Below, in pieces: positions 1 to 13,400 of a stretch of DNA of 64,000 nucleotides. How positions within the stretch are numbered: the stretch's first letter is position 1; every line of letters begins with the position of its first letter. Both the position numbers and the translations under genes were made by a program. Below the pieces are notes generated by a model. The model searched no databases. It was not told the DNA's origin and saw only the letters and a program-made list of their open reading frames with translations. Source of the DNA: Membranipora membranacea (taxonomy: Eukaryota > Bryozoa > Gymnolaemata > Cheilostomatida > Membraniporidae); the NCBI GenBank assembly GCA_914767715.1, contig OU612066.1:27502283-27566282 (forward strand), given 5' to 3'.

Positions 1-541
1 TACATGAGGCCTGGTGAAGTTGCATCATTATTGGTATGTTTGGAATTCCTGCATTGTACAGACACGTACATGGTACCACACAAGCAGACAATACCCAGAG
101 ATAAGGTGCTATCATTGTGATAGTTAGGCTAAAGACTGGCTGAAACAATCGCTTACTCATGTACTTGGCTGTACTGTACTGGTCAAATTCCAAAAATTTA
201 AACTATGCATAAGAATGTCCCTCACCCAAGTACTTTCCAAAAACCTCGGGTGCTTTGACAAAAACTGAAATGGTCAAATTATTCTATGAATATGAATGTT
301 GTAATATCACTGTGTTTCTGAAGTTGTCCACCCAAAACATTCCATAAACAAGGGGCAGAAAACTCCCAATATACTCTATCCGGTAGCCTATGTTTTTGGT
401 TATAATCAACTCCTGAAGCCCTGTTTATAATCAAGTAGAATCACCCTAAATATAGCAGAGAAGCCCTTTAAATCTGGAATGAGAGAAGTTACAAAGTAAT
501 TTTACAAAACAGGACAAAATATCACCATTCTAGTTACTGAC

Positions 542-661
542 CTCAATAATTCCCTGAGCAGATTCAAAGTTTCTCTCCAGGCTCTCGGCCTCCTGTAGGG
601 AGTTTGGACAGATGAACGTTGTGGTAAGATTGGATTCTCCATGACCGATAAATGAGGAAAC
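542..661 (-). CDS. trio: trio exon e19 (spectrin repeat 7), last exon in window
   Basis: Codes residues 848-887: VSSFIGHGESNLTTTFICPN, then SLQEAESLERNFESAQGIIE, matching VLGWIRNGESMLNA...SSLQEAEQLQREHEQFQ-AIE. Acceptor TTTCCAG, donor GAG|GTCAGT, phase 0 both ends. No further exon was recognised between base 541 and base 1. Confidence 0.95.
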
Positions 662-1409
662 CTGGAAAACAAATAGGGAAAACTTAGCAATCAGGGAAAA
701 AACTTTGACAGCAACAAACTTGAGGCGAGTTTGTTAGAAAAAACGTGTGAAGTTAACTTTAGGCGTTCTAGTTTTTCCTATGGCAAATTAATCTCTCATC
801 AATTTGGTAAATATTAAAAATGAAGATGAAATTCAAACAAGTCAAGATCTGAGAATATACACATTGCCTGACCTCAGCTTAGAATAGAACGAGGAAAAGA
901 CGTGATTAGAAAGTACTTCCTTGCGGCGTTAGTTATTGTATCAAGGTTATAAGAAAGCATTGCATGTGACACTTAGTTACGGATATGCCCTCCACAATGA
1001 TGTAATGATGTTTGCTAGGGAGACCACTGGTTAGGTACATCCTAAACTATCCATATGTTCATTCTCATCGGAGGGGGGGGGAGGGGTTTATACACCTCTC
1101 CTGCGCCATGAATGGATGTGAGTATTCAACAATGTTTAACATTAGAGAAAAGAGGGTTTCCAACTTTATATTTCTAAGCTGCCCATACAACCACAAAGTG
1201 AACAACACAATTGTTAGACGGCAATTTATTAGCTGATGCCCATTTGTCGTTGTCAAAGAAAAAAATCTCTTTTGTGAACCTTCCAAGACCCCTTCCAAGA
1301 CGGAAGCAATTTGTTTTGATCATAATCTTGACTTTTTACAATCACACTATTTCACAAGCAGATTAGTCTTAATTTTAATCACCATCAATCTTTTATCAAT
1401 TGCTCATTT

Positions 1410-1445
<36 letters not shown>

Positions 1446-4400
1446 CTTGTCATAATATTGTGATCAATTTTATATATTTGTCAACAGATTGTACAAAACA
1501 AGACCAGGATCACGTTGTACTATATCATGGTACACTTTTTGATAACTTTTAACTTTTATGATAACTTTTAAGCTTTTCTTGAGAAATGAATCACTTAAAA
1601 AGTGAAAGCCGGAAGATTTCCGGGTATTGACATGATATGACACGGGAAGTTGAGTCACAACTTCTTGAATAGTTGGACATTCACATTGTTGGCATACTCT
1701 GTACCATGAAGGCTCAGGCCTACTCTAATACACATACATAGTGAGAGGGGTCAAGTACTTTCACACATAACCTGTCAAAAAGTGATCTAATATTGATCGT
1801 TATACAGTACGACAGGAAATTGTGTTTTTTAGTTCTTGTGAAGCGGAAAGTAAATGTGTTACTCTACAGGGAGCTAAAAACATCATGTCAGTGACGCTGC
1901 CACAGACGCTGGCTTTCACTTTATGATGTGCAGATTGATTTACGCCTAAAAGCGTTTCAGCATCGCAGAAAATTGCTTTTCTCTAATTGCTTATGATGTA
2001 AATTTTGCCTAATTTTTTTCCCAAGGCAAAGTTGAAGTCAATTTCAGGCCAACCATTGAAAAGTCACAACACTCTAGAGAAGTAGATAATGTTCTATTGA
2101 AGTTTAATGGCAGTTATTGTGCAGCTAATGCCAGTATTAATGTGATATCCCACCCTCCCTGGTGTTATTAGGATTATAGATGATTGTTCCAGGTAAATAT
2201 CTCAATAAAAAAAAAAGGCACATCATCTAGAGAAACTCACAGAGAAATTGCATCACTTCCCTTACGTTTCTAATGATTAATTTTACTCCATTTCTACATA
2301 AAAATTTAGATTTATGTCTTTTTAAACTCCCCTGAGAGATGAATACATGGACAGGATACTATATGGTAGTACAGCAGCTAGTATGTGATCATACGCAGTA
2401 ATGATAAATGGTGTAGGTCCTAGTCCATTACACCAACAAATATTCACTTTGTGGTCAGGCCATGGCTGACATAATCGATAATGTGGCATTTCCCATGACA
2501 ATACCTCGTCCCATCTACAGTCTAAGTGGGGGAGAGGTGGTGTTTCTTGCCTTTCTGTGTATCAGGGTAGAACACCTGCAGATTTTGTTACCATCTTTCA
2601 CCTTTAATTGGAGTAAGCCACCTCCCTTCCCGCTGACTGTGTGTTTATTGCTTCAAACTTACAAGTTCTCTGACAGCAAAGGCACTATAATGACCCCAGA
2701 TTATTGACATTTTGATTTCATTGCGACATTTGACAGCCCCTCACCAAACTCCAACCACCCAGGGCCAACCTAGAGTCCTAGACTGCTTGAACAAAAATGC
2801 CTTATTCGTGTCAGACCACACGGAGATGACACAGGAATCTTAGTTAGTTAGCACGTACCTGTTTGGCATCTTTCTCAAAGTGCATATACTGTATATTCTG
2901 TTCTAACTTGCTGCGTTTCTGCTCCGCCAGCTCATCAATGTAGATATTTTTCTCAGTAAGTAAATCCACAAAGCCGTGAGCCTTTTGTAACATGGTTGTT
3001 CCCTTATCTCCCATGTCGTTCTTACTCGCCTCCAATCTCTGTGAAAAAGAGGTAAGAAAAGACTTATAACTATGTCTCCAATGAGTACGTATGCTGGGAC
3101 AGCAATGTGCAGCTAAAATGAAGCTGTTCAAAACAGGAAAGCCTCCTTTTAATGTATTCATGTCTGTAGAGTTATTGCAAGGTTTTCCGCATATCTAGCC
3201 TACTTTGAAAACAATATCCATTTCATGACATCCTTGAGTTGCAAATAGAAAGTGATGAAAAGGAAAAAAACACCCATTTCCTCCTAACACCCTCTAAAAT
3301 CTTACACATGAAATAGTACCACCTTGGTAAGTAACGAAAATGTTTACTGGAAAAATGAACAATACAAACTGTATTTCATGGCTGTGATCAAAAGAAAACA
3401 TAGATGCAGACAGCAGTTTGGGCAAATTATCAGCCAACCACAGTAGATGTGGCGATAACAAGGCATCAAATATGATAAATGACTCAGTCTCATAGACTTA
3501 ATATTAAATTATTATTAAGTCTATGCTCAGTCTACAATTCCAAATGCCAAAGTCAGACAACCAAACAACAGTTTTATGGTGCTCTAGTAAAACCTACAAA
3601 GCCTTACCCCTCCAGACGAGATACGTGTACCAAAACTAGCTAGAGGCGCAGCGGTTGCAGAGAGTGAAAGAAAAGCCCCCTCAAGTATAGTAGGGGCGCT
3701 ACCTCTGCGTCGACCTCGTCCCCAATGCATATCCCTAGATCTATTCCTCTGGACTGCCATCAACGTATGACTCAATTCACAAGGTGGCAGAAGATATAAA
3801 GAGTTCTAGTGCAATGTAGCACCTAGCACTGCAACTGGTGACAGATGTACTAAAACATCTCTAATTCCGAGTGAGTGACACAGTCATTGTATCAAAACAT
3901 GCAGAGCTTACTAATACAAGGCTAGCTAGGGTTCACTGCTCTGCTAAATACTGCATTTATGAAAAGTAAAGTTTCTTTGCAAGCCTGCCTTGTTCAAAAT
4001 CATGACAACATCCTTGTATGATTAGCTAACAACAAAGATCATCACAAGCACTTGAATCTTTCGCCCAGATCATCCTCTCACAAACCCCCCCCCCCCCCCC
4101 AACATCATTGCTGCCTCTTGTGTAAGCTCTGAATACTACACAGATAGGATTACAAGCTTGAGTGCTTGTTTATATAATTACACTTTATTATATGACCTTC
4201 CTCTTAGCATACCAGGATTTTTTGACAACAGGGAAATTCAAAACAACCGAATGAATAGAGGCTGCATGATGCCAAACAGCACAAAATTAAATCCGGGTTT
4301 CTTCAAAGGAAGTTTTTAAGTTAATAATCCAGTCAAATTTCAGACTGTCTCCGCAGAAAGAAATTTCAAAGAAGACTTGAAACATTTGAGTGCAGCCTGC

Positions 4401-7400
4401 ATACTTAGTTAAGACCCACTATATGGTGGTTATTATGAGGTACTCTATAAAGTGAGGTTAATTTTGATAGTTTACAACTTAACAATTCAAATTAATAACA
4501 CCTACCAACAAGTGAGAACAGATAGCTTTTAGTCCTTCTTTAGGGGCAAACATGTTGACGCCAGCAGAGAACAGATCACCAAGTGAGGATCAAAAATATG
4601 TGACAAATCAATATAAACACCAATGTAACATATAATTAATTAGCTCTAGCTAAAGAGTTATCTTTTTTAATCATGCTCATTTTCATGTTAAATGACCACC
4701 TCCAAGACAAAATTACTCAAAGAAAAACCAAACTAAGAATTGCAGATATTATCAAGTTTGCCGAGGAGATTTGCATTTTTAATCCCATGAGGGAACTCGG
4801 GGAAAGACAAACCCCCGAGGTAGTGTGTCAATACAGTAAGAAAATATACCAGTCAAATAAACAGGAATAATCTTAATTTTACCTATTGCAGAGCAAACAG
4901 AGTCAAGCCTAAAACAGGTGTATCAATATCCCAGCACAACTGAGCCTAAGGGGAAGATCAGACACAAAAACAACTCGTTCTACAAGTCATGCGATGGCTT
5001 CAGGCGTTAAAGTCAACGGTACCCAGAGGCAAAGTGTCCTACATATAAGAACCTCATGAAAATGTCTATGACGACAAACTCATGGCAGATGTAGCGAGAA
5101 ACTCTAGATTTGACAGCTTAACAAACGCGATTGATACCACATATCAAATCAAAGTCTATTATTTTTTGCTACACAATAAAGAAATAAAAGACATGAAAAC
5201 CACAACATATTAGATATAGATTTACAAAGTTTGATGAGATCAGTTTGCCATTTGATACTCAAGGAAACTCGAAGACAATCTCACCAGGCCTGCCGGTCCA
5301 GTGAGTGATTCAAATTTCCTGCAAGCTTGATCTATGATCGACAGAGATGTCGTGTGAGTGACAGGAAGGACTGGGCTAAATGATCCACCAGCCTAGGAGA
5401 GAAGTCAATTAAGCCCCATTTCCTTATCATAAAATCACAGAGAGCCATCAAACATAATCAGGAGTCGACATATAGTACCTAACTAACTCTGACCATGGGA
5501 CAACGGGTCATAGCCTGACCCCCTCATCCTGACTATAAAACAATGTGTCGGACTCTACCTGTATATGATGTGAGTCGGAGTATTCCTCATCTTCACAGAA
5601 GTCCACATTGAGAAGTAGAGATCTACGATCCGAAGGTAGTCTGGATCGCTCAGAATATCTCCTCATAGCTGACACTATAGCTCGAGGTGACGGGGCGCTC
5701 AGAGCACGCCTCACTCTACGAGCCCCCTCCCGCCTCATGATTACCAGTCTGTTTAACTAACTATGAGAGTACTAAGAGCTAACTGAGTAACTACTGATAC
5801 TGGTGTAGCTCCCTCCAATCTGATTTGATTGAGCAATCACACCTCTAGTGGTTATCGATGAGCAGGTGGGACAATGTGCACCAATTGGTTGGTGAGGTTT
5901 TGATTAATTCCAAAGCTGTGGTTTCATTCACCAAATTTCAAAATCTGTATATAATCCAAACACTGAGGTGAAGATACTTCAATTTGCCGGCTGGCAGATC
6001 TACAGTGCAAAAAACTTTCTTTCTTCTAGTATAATCCGCCAATAGAATTAAAGCTTAGGGGATCTAATCCACCCTCTACTCAGCAGGAATCTGTCTGTGT
6101 GTTGAAGAATATTTAGCGGCTGTCTACTCGAAGACTCTAGGGTAAGCCAAGTCCAGACAATCCACAATAGTTACAGTGTAGCAGTTGTCTGAAGAGCACA
6201 CTAGGCTATATAATTTGGCATAGCCCTCAGTTTTTACTCTAATCTTGGTTAGCTATCAGTTCTTATCTTCGCACACAGATTGTTGAGGTCATGTTATATC
6301 CGTCCCCGCCTATTCGAGACTACGCCAGAATATCAGAACATCAACTATAACATAGGGCACAAAGTCCGACGAAACACTGCAGCTGAAAACTCGCGGCTCG
6401 GTTTGGTAACAATCCAACAGAGCACAGCTGATTATCAGCACACCAATATTTGATCCGATCAGTTCAGATAGATAAGGTCTAATTGTTGTTTGTTTGATGA
6501 AGAGGACAAGGCATGCTTTCACTTCTGCCACTGACTAACAGCGACCAATAGCATCAACAATGATGGTGAAATCGACGTGACATTCCATCTTGTGATCGTA
6601 ACTGATGTCGGTCACTGCACAGCACCCAAAGTGTGTAATGTGATCACTTAAGAGCACTAGAGCACATGCGGTTGCATGTCACCAACGGCAGGTGCCAACG
6701 TACTGGTCACAACTCACATCATAGTATGATTATAATAAAAACTGTTCTTATACAACAGGTTAAAGTAGTAAGGACAATTCAGTTCTCAAATTTCTGGAAT
6801 GTGACGTCTGTAACAATTAACTTCGGATTGTTTATTGTTGACACTATAGCAGTGAAATCTCAAATGACTGATATTGTGTCATTCATAACCTGTAGAAGCA
6901 GGAGAGCAAAGGAAAACCCTGATTGTGCCTGTTGTAAAAAGTCTCAAGGTAAGAAAAAAGCAAAATCACCACAAAAAGCAAGGAGTTGCTCCCTCATAAA
7001 GCTCTACGCAGTGTACATAAGCGTGTATATTTTATCAATCAGCATACAATGTACTTTTCATTGTATTTTATTGAGTACCCAGCGACAGATAAAGGATCGA
7101 CTCGCTACCACCAGAATTAAACTGCAGGCACCAGGAGCCAAGTATAGACGTATAATACGGAACTGACATTGTATAGATTAAGCTATGGCTTACCATACCA
7201 AAAACCAACACCTCGTATTCAGCGCCTAACAAAGGGTAATGACTTTGGCCAACCTCCAGATAATTCCATTCCAAATTGACTTATTAACTCAACAATGGGA
7301 TACAGGTCAACCATCGAACTGATTGTTTCACAAGAACCAATGAATTTTGGGAAAAAACAAAAAATTTCCCAGGTTAATTATGCAGATACAATGGGATAGA

Positions 7401-10400
7401 AAAATCCCTCTATTTTTGATTGATGGCTTTATTTTCCTCACCCCTAAGGCCAGCAGACCTCGCAATTTGTAGGATTTGGAATGTAAGAGATTATGATAAA
7501 TCATGCTAATCAGAGTCTTTTGACAGGCCGCCTGTACTCAACTAGCATACTTTCAGCTTCTAAACTTAGCCTAAAGACTAAAACATAAGATCCACTAAAT
7601 GTGTGATTCAATCGACAACCTACATAGCTTCACCATTCCAGCCAAGGTGGTCATTAAATCATACAATGGTGCAACATGGGAATTAGCCGAGCAATAATAC
7701 CTTAGAATCAGTGCATAAAGCCCCAACAGTCATCAAAGAAAAGCACAGTATCTAAAGCCATGGCCAATAAAGCAAACACGACTTCAAAAAGTGTCAGACG
7801 CATCATATGATTCCAGAAACAAACACAAGTTATCCCAACAGGACAAATAAAAAGCCCCATCAATCTTTATTTCAGACAAACCAGTCCCATATCCTGGTCT
7901 CAGAGAAGCAAAGCACCAATATTTAAAGTCATATTATAACCAACAACTGCTGCAACAACATATAAACGGTGAACCAATGTATAAACACGGTAGGTCAAAC
8001 TCACCCCTTTGACTGATTTGCTATGAAGTCTGGTTATATCCTTATGATGATGATTTGTTGTATGATTAGTAAGACTTCGCGATCTCTGTAGCTGTTTCAG
8101 CTCCTCTTCTTGTTCTGTTAGTAATAAATCCACACGCCTATCCCTAAGTATCCTACGCGAGTCCTTACCTCGCTTTCTCTGTCTCAGAGTACGAGGTTTA
8201 GCCTCAGATCTCGTAGCTAAGATAGGAGATATACTATCCCTCATCTCTTCTCTCTCCTCCAGCGAAACTTCGGGGCGGTCGGTGAGACCCCCTGAGCTGT
8301 TACTGAGTTCACTGGTGTTATCCTCAGTATCGCTTGTATCAGTTAGTGAGCTGTGATTGAGGGAGAAGTGAGACCCGGTGATGCTGGAGTTTGGTGATTC
8401 GCTCAGCACCTCATTGGACGGTAGTCTGAGGAGGGCTACAGTGTCGAGCTGACCATTGACATGACGACGTGTAGGTGGAGATAACATCTCAAGTAATGGA
8501 TGTATCTCTAGATCTGGGGAGCTGTTTGGTCGGTTTGGATCTCTCACATATTCAGGGGGTTTAGTTCTGAGTGAGGAACCTGCGCTATTTAAGCGCCTCA
8601 AGTCTGTTATGCTGACAAAGTCTCCGTTCATACTTGACTTGAGAGGTAGTGAAGCCGACTTCTTGTTAGAGGTCGGTGTAGGAGTGGCCGGTATAATTTT
8701 TGGCGTTGGTGGGACGTCACCATAGTCATGGTCTACAGGCACGTCAACTGTATCCTCAGGTAAATTGTTAAATTCCTCAGGTGTAAGTATTTGGACGGGT
8801 GGGGAGCGTTTGTTTTTACTCATAGCGGCCTTATAAGAATATTGAGCTTGTCTTGTGAATTGCTTACCGCTCGCCATCCACGGTGTTCTCCCAGCAAAAG
8901 ATTTGGATTGTTTCTGATGTGATGAACATGAACCATCGTGGTTTTTCATTTTAGTCACCGCCACTCTGTATGATTTAAACATATTCCTTCTGAAAGGACT
9001 TGGAGCGTCTAGGTCAAGGTCATCTTCAGAACCTTCATCAGTCATGACAGACTCCGGTTCCTCTTTCATTGGGGACGGAGTTGTGACAGGGCGATTCTTG
9101 ACAGCTATCTTGTAAGATTTGTGAAGCCTACGTACAGGTCTCTGCTGTCTACTCTTCAGCTCTTTATTATTAAGTTGATCCAGTTCATCTAAACTATCCT
9201 CGCTAGTTGATAAATCTATTGAAGTGCCTGTCGACATAGATTTATTGATACGGTCTAAAGTCTCACCTTCTGATTCTGAATGTACGGGGCTAACACCCAA
9301 AGTCGTTGGTCTACCGTTAGCTACAGGGGGTGAAAGTTGGTCAAGTTTGACGTCAACATGCGGCAGAGGACATTTCTGCTGTTCACCGTACACAATTATA
9401 GGGGTTATAGGATCCTCTATCGCCTCTTCACCACCAGAAGATCTATCCTCGTGTTTGATATCCAGATAAGACGTTCTATCCATGAGAATATCCACACTCA
9501 GCGCCAGGTCACCTCCCGCCGAGTCTAACCCATCAGTCTGGATTCTTCGCCTATACATACTGCTCATCATATCAAACTCATTACTCTTACTTCTCATTCT
9601 CAGCCCAGGCTCCCCGTCGTCGTTGTACTCGGTGTGGACATGTAATCCTGCTCCGATACCGAACGCTATGTTATTGAGTCCTGACAGTAGAGCAGGCAGA
9701 TGGCTCATGTGGCGAGGCTCCTTACTCTTCCTAATACTGCCTAATCTCCGTAACGAATTACTGATGGTTGAGAATTTTGATCCACGTCTTTTCTTCAGCT
9801 TTCCACCTTTATCTAAGTCTATGATTTCACAATCGCTCTGCGTCTCCCTGTATCCATTAGCATAAAAACCACCATCTGCCTGAGAAGTGTCGTCGCCCTG
9901 GGATACGAGGCTGAAGCTCGAATCAGTTTTTATAAGCCAAAGACGCCTCTGCAGTAGAGAAGGGGAGGACTGAGCGGACCCGCCGTGTGTACCGTCCACG
10001 TCTGAAGACATGGTAAATACTCCTGTCTGATCACCCACAGCGACCCTGCGCCGAGCAGCGTATCAAACCAAACACAGATCTATAGCTCAGACACACATGA
10101 GAATACTATATATCAGTCCTGTGCCAGCGGTGATAAACGGGTTCTCTTATAAGATAAATCCCTCTGTTGTATGTTAATGATCCATCAAAGACAGTTGGAA
10201 GCTGTGATGAGATGCACTACGGTGATAACTAAAATGGCTTCCAGTATAACTCTCCTATATAAGATATAATGATAGACCTGAGCGCTAGCTACCTAACCTA
10301 CTCGGAGTCCAAGTACGACAGTGATGATGATAGTGTGCTGTGAATTATTCTGCAGTTGGATGGTTGAAATAATCACCACCCTACCAGGTCACAGCCGTGA

Positions 10401-13400
10401 TTGATCACCTTTACATCACCAACAGTATAAGCGCAGCGCAGGCAGGAGAAGGAGAGGATCAGATACGCATGACATCACCCTCCAGGCAAACGTTTATATA
10501 GAGCCTCAACAACCATACCAGCGGTACACAACACATAACACAGGGCAATCAAAATATGTACAAATCACCCATTTCGTCTCTTACCATCCAATGCCAGCCA
10601 AAAATCCTCTTCTCTGGTTTCTCATCCATGAAGAGCGATGATTTATCAGTCAGGTGTAAAATATTTAGAGCACTGTCTACGCAAGAAAGTAGTGAAATCT
10701 GGTTAATTGAATTCAGGAAAAACAACAACACACTTTGTGAGGGGTACCACCACCGCGAGGAGAGGAGAGGAGATGTAATTAATTTATTTGGATGAGTTGG
10801 AACTAATTATAGTAATCAAATCAACTGTGATTCTAAATTGGGGTCCGGCCAAATGTCCAATTACTCAAGTGGACACGGCTACCTGCTAATCATCCGGTTT
10901 GTAAACGCTCTCATAGAAACTGGACAAAACGATCACAACCTACATAACCCCACAAACACGACCTTTCACCAGAAATTTCAAATCAAAACAAAATCAAATA
11001 GATCAAGGAGTAAGAGGGATCAACAAGCAGTGCATCAGCATTTTTCACCGATAACAAATAAAAGCATAAAAACCCAAAAGCAAAAGTGTGAAAATCATTG
11101 CTAGTAATTACCTGTTAGGTATAATAGATAGACCTATCACTGTATCTATAGTTAGATCAGTGCCGTGGTCCCAGCACACGTCCCAGCACACGTCCGGCTT
11201 AGTAACACAGTCACCACCAAGAGAGCAACAATAATACACTCCTACCTAACAGTCCTACACATCACAGGCTACTAATCAAGGTATGGGTTTGTCATCACAT
11301 GCTGAGCAATACTAAGAGAGACGTGTCATTGATGGGCCTAATTAGTGAGATATCGAAGAGGCAATGATAGAAAGCTTCAAACATCAAGTGCATCCTAACC
11401 CATAATACTTCAATATAACAATATGCTGGACCACAAAAGTGAAAATATTGTGACCAGAAAATGATAGGCAACTCATTGACAAAAACCATTCATCGTCAAA
11501 AGCTCTCACCTTGGACTCAGATACAGCAAACTAAATCATGACCTGGTCAGCACAAAAATGCTGACATAAATACACATCTGATAGTGTGATATCTCCCTTC
11601 AAAAGCCCAAAGGCATTGTCAAGCCACGCAAACACATCATAACAAATGATTACAGTGTCTCAAATATCAAAGAGAGAGTTGTAAAACAAGACTGCTAAAT
11701 TATAAAACATTATGAACATCAGAATCTCACAGCTGCCAACAGTTGTATATGCAGATACTACGAAATGTTTTTGATACTTGGCTCATCTATCCAAGGAGAT
11801 ATACATACACCTTTGGTTGCAACGCTAGCAACAGAACCGAAACAGGATCACTTAGACCGGTTTGAGAATGCATAGCTTATACAATAATGTGTTTGCAACA
11901 CTCGGCCAATAACCATGATTCAGCATAAAAACCGGCCATCAGAACTGCAACTAGGCTGAGAAAGGATTCCATAGTAAGTTAAAAATCAGTAGACCCATAT
12001 ATAAAAGCGAAACGGCATCTCTAATCAAAGCTATCCCTCTCGCTGACCCGTAATACCGGCGTAATACCTGCCCTCACCGCAGCAGCTCTAACATAATCAT
12101 CAGTGCAGAAGTCTGCTGTCTCACTGTTGTGTTGTCTGCGAACCTGACATACATAAACATGTAAACTGTCGTGGTTACATATTCAACCCACCACCTCTTA
12201 ATATACCATACAAAACATAGCTTTGGTACCCACACTGTTTTGTCTGGGGCAGTAGTTCTCGAGCAGAAATCCACTTCAACCCCATTAAAAAAGTATGGGG
12301 ACTCAAGCTAAGTCTGAGGGTAAAACATGAAAAGATAAAACTACATACCTGAATAAGATCTTTGCCCCGGTGTATGATTTGACTGTTGATTCGCTGCATA
12401 TTTAGGTATTTCTCATTATGTATGTGCAGCGCGTGTTCGTACTTGGCAAAGTCGTTAAATTTCTCCTTACTCTCCAGCTCCTCCGTCCAGATCTTGTGCT
12501 GATTACTCACCTGTTGACAAAATTAAACTTATTTAAATTTTGACTCCAATTTAAACTTTTATAATGACTCAAAATTCACAGGAAAACAACGACAATGATG
12601 CATCAACATGTACGCACATGCAATGGCTAATGCCGAGTGATGCATAGTGAGTGATTCGAAATGCCAACGCAGCTACATGGTGAATATTTGAGGCTGCGAT
12701 AAGGCATGTAAAAAATCTAACATAGGGGTGCCAGCAACATGTCTTAGCTTCAGTAGCTGGATACTTAGACACCCAGCTGGAGCCAAGCTAAAATATTGCC
12801 AAAATACAGTAGTAGGCAAACGATGGAACCGCAAAACTGAATTTCAATGACTAGATCAGCGAAATGATTTCTCAGAATAGACCTACAATCATATATATTA
12901 CCATACTGGCAGTATTTCAGTATATTTGATGCAGGGTATGAGTCAACTCTGGCTTTGTGGTAATCCCTTAATTTAGAGTTTATTATCTAGTGTCTATCAT
13001 GCATTGTCTGGAATCTTGACATCACCTGTCAAAAGCAAGTGGTTGGTGACAGTTGTAGATGATTACTTAGGTGAGTCATTTCCGTGTCTGTGAGCTTTTA
13101 GTGTAGATGAGTAGCTTCAACAATGTTTATCTTCACATGTTGGTGTTATAGTATTGTTTCACCAGTGTTTGTAAGATATAGTATTTGATTCTGGTGTTTT
13201 GTTTGCATATTTATAAATTATTTGGGCAGGCAGGGGGAATGAAGGAGTTGTTTTTCTTATGCTAATTATGACATATGCATGCAGATATCACCGCCCCAAT
13301 GGTGACTTGGTGATATTGTGTAATAATATTTTATTGGGATAAAATGTCACCTCATTTCTGGCTAAGAGGTTGGGTCCTCATTTTTTATTCAAAGTTAAAA

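Larger units (their letters stand above)
3039..12348. other. trio: Large trio intron e17-e18 hosting alternative first exons
   Basis: About 9.3 kb. It holds the three first-exon candidates listed separately, a 12-bp-arm hairpin at about 3491-3525 and a poly-C run near 4086-4100. Apart from these I see only AT-rich, stop-dense sequence; a 166-codon plus-strand ORF at 6666-7166 is judged to be chance. Confidence 0.75.

Noticed and set aside
6666-7166. 166-codon plus-strand ORF.
   Set aside because: No recognisable motif, AT-driven composition, lies in a trio intron; an ORF of this length is not unexpected by chance in 64 kb of both strands.
7900-8004. Continuation of the long minus-strand reading frame past 8005.
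   Set aside because: A strong GTGAGT donor in phase 0 at 8004 and the change to intron-like composition indicate intron read-through.
9224-9865. Plus-strand ORFs of 63-127 codons opposite the 669-codon exon.
   Set aside because: Antisense shadows of a real long minus-strand coding exon.
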